Under the pieces are notes generated by a model, which was not told the DNA's origin, ran no database searches, and saw only the letters and a list, made by a program, of their open reading frames with translations. Below, piece after piece: positions 13,659-14,189 of a DNA stretch of 14,189 nt. The stretch is taken from NCBI GenBank assembly GCA_003485885.1, contig DNHM01000520.1:1-14189 (forward strand), in the 5' to 3' direction. The stretch's first letter is position 1, and the number at the start of each line of letters is the position of its first letter. The position numbers and the translations under genes are program-made. The DNA comes from Acidimicrobiaceae bacterium (GTDB lineage Bacteria; Actinomycetota; Acidimicrobiia; Acidimicrobiales; UBA10347).

Positions 13659-14039
13659 ATGACCCCAAGCGAAACCGTCACCGCGTTCATCGAGGCCATC
13701 GAACGACTCGACGTCGATGCTGCCATAACCATGCTCGCCGAAGATGTCTCGTATGAGAACGTGCCGATGCGACCGATCACCGGACGGGAAGGCGTGCGCG
13801 CCGTACTAGATAACTTTCTCGGCGCAGCCAGCGAAGTCTCGTGGCCAGTCAGCTCACAGATCACACATGGCAATCGGGTCGTCAACGAACGCGTCGACCG
13901 GTTCAAGATTGGTCACGGGTGGCTCGAACTGCCCGTCGCTGGCTTCTTCGATGTCGACCAACACGGGCTGATCACGCTGTGGCGAGACTATTTCGATCTC
14001 GCTACTTACACCGACCAGATGTCGGCCCTGCAACCTTAG
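13659..14039 (+). CDS. Limonene-1,2-epoxide hydrolase family protein (SnoaL-like fold)
   Basis: This 126-residue protein has the small alpha+beta barrel fold of limonene-1,2-epoxide hydrolase. The catalytic residues known from the Rhodococcus enzyme are all present: Y32 and N34 in YENVP (Tyr53/Asn55), R78 and D80 in NERVDRF (Arg99/Asp101), and D110 in LWRDYFDL (Asp132). A water-mediated, one-step opening of an epoxide is therefore plausible. The physiological substrate cannot be read from sequence; mycobacterial homologues act on steroid or fatty epoxides. The protein has no signal peptide and is slightly shorter than the Rhodococcus enzyme, which carries an N-terminal extension. It is apparently monocistronic with its own leaderless promoter. 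Confidence 0.9.
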   Translation: MTPSETVTAFIEAIERLDVDAAITMLAEDVSYENVPMRPITGREGVRAVLDNFLGAASEVSWPVSSQITHGNRVVNERVDRFKIGHGWLELPVAGFFDVDQHGLITLWRDYFDLATYTDQMSALQP

Positions 14040-14113
14040 GAGCTCGTGCACCATGCGCACACGCACTGCCGTGCAACCACACCAGGGTTAGCAAGGCATG
14101 CATCCCGGTGACC

Positions 14114-14158
14114 CTGTCGGTGACCTGAACCTCTCTGTGAGGCTCCATCCACCGACAG
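14114..14158. terminator. Nested hairpin after the epoxide hydrolase gene
   Basis: CTGTCGGTG (14114-14122) and CACCGACAG (14150-14158) form a perfect nine-base inverted repeat around a 27-base loop. The loop itself contains CCTC/GAGG (14130-14142), giving a nested hairpin. No T-run follows, so a terminator role is uncertain; a small structured RNA or a DNA-level element is also possible. Confidence 0.35.
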
Positions 14159-14163
14159 CAAGA

Positions 14164-14189
14164 GAGACAGAGGGAGACAGAGAGACAGA
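14164..14189 (+). repeat. GAGACAGA short repeats at window end
   Basis: Three copies of GAGACAGA (14164-14171, 14174-14181, 14182-14189) form a purine-rich tract that runs to the last base, so its full length is unknown. A further GACAG lies at 14154-14158 in the preceding hairpin arm. Confidence 0.75.

Overview
The window looks like chromosomal DNA from a fairly high-GC actinobacterium. My best guess is the Acidimicrobiia, a low-confidence inference. The support is: several genes whose start codon sits about 6-7 bases after a TANNNT -10 motif with no ribosome binding site (leaderless transcription), a surface protein ending in an LAxTG-like class E sortase signal, a mycobacterial-type TTRAVR nitroreductase, and a limonene-epoxide-hydrolase-fold enzyme. 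No rRNA, tRNA, CRISPR array, prophage or insertion sequence was seen, and no stretch over 300 bases lacks a gene.

Layout. (1) 2-4031, plus strand: a tightly packed MoxR cluster of a 5'-truncated DUF4129 membrane protein, a small unknown membrane-anchored protein, a MoxR AAA ATPase, a DUF58 protein and a polytopic membrane protein. Several junctions overlap as ATGA. (2) 6567-4105, minus strand: a probable four-gene signalling operon of a 48-residue exported peptide, a 74-residue two-helix protein resembling the C-terminal half of a ferric-reductase-like membrane domain, an OmpR/PhoB response regulator and its histidine kinase. Tandem CTTCAG half-sites lie upstream and may be the regulator's own operator. 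(3) 7175-6735, minus: a secreted Pro/Thr-rich protein with an LAHSG sorting signal. (4) 7404-8822, plus: a crotonase-fold enzyme and a universal stress protein, closed by a good terminator. (5) 10991-8873, minus: a nitroreductase-SRPBCC fusion, then a DUF302 protein translationally coupled to a zinc-finger thioredoxin. (6) 11154-12296, plus: an MFS transporter. (7) 13438-12326, minus: an HMA-cupin fusion and a thioredoxin-like lipoprotein. (8) 13659-14039, plus: a limonene-1,2-epoxide hydrolase family protein, followed by a structured, repeat-bearing tail running to the window end.

The main discovery is at 12868-12326. A TlpA/DsbE-like lipoprotein has an in-frame TGA exactly where the first active-site cysteine belongs (WAPW-UGA-PTC). 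The reading frame and thioredoxin fold continue intact on both sides. Beginning 26 bases after the UGA is a GGUC tetraloop on a GC-rich stem, the same apical loop as the E. coli fdhF SECIS element. I read this as a selenocysteine-containing extracytoplasmic thiol oxidoreductase rather than a broken gene. It sits in a neighbourhood rich in thiol, redox and metal functions (zinc-finger thioredoxin, DUF302, nitroreductase, HMA-cupin, universal stress protein), although these are separate transcription units.
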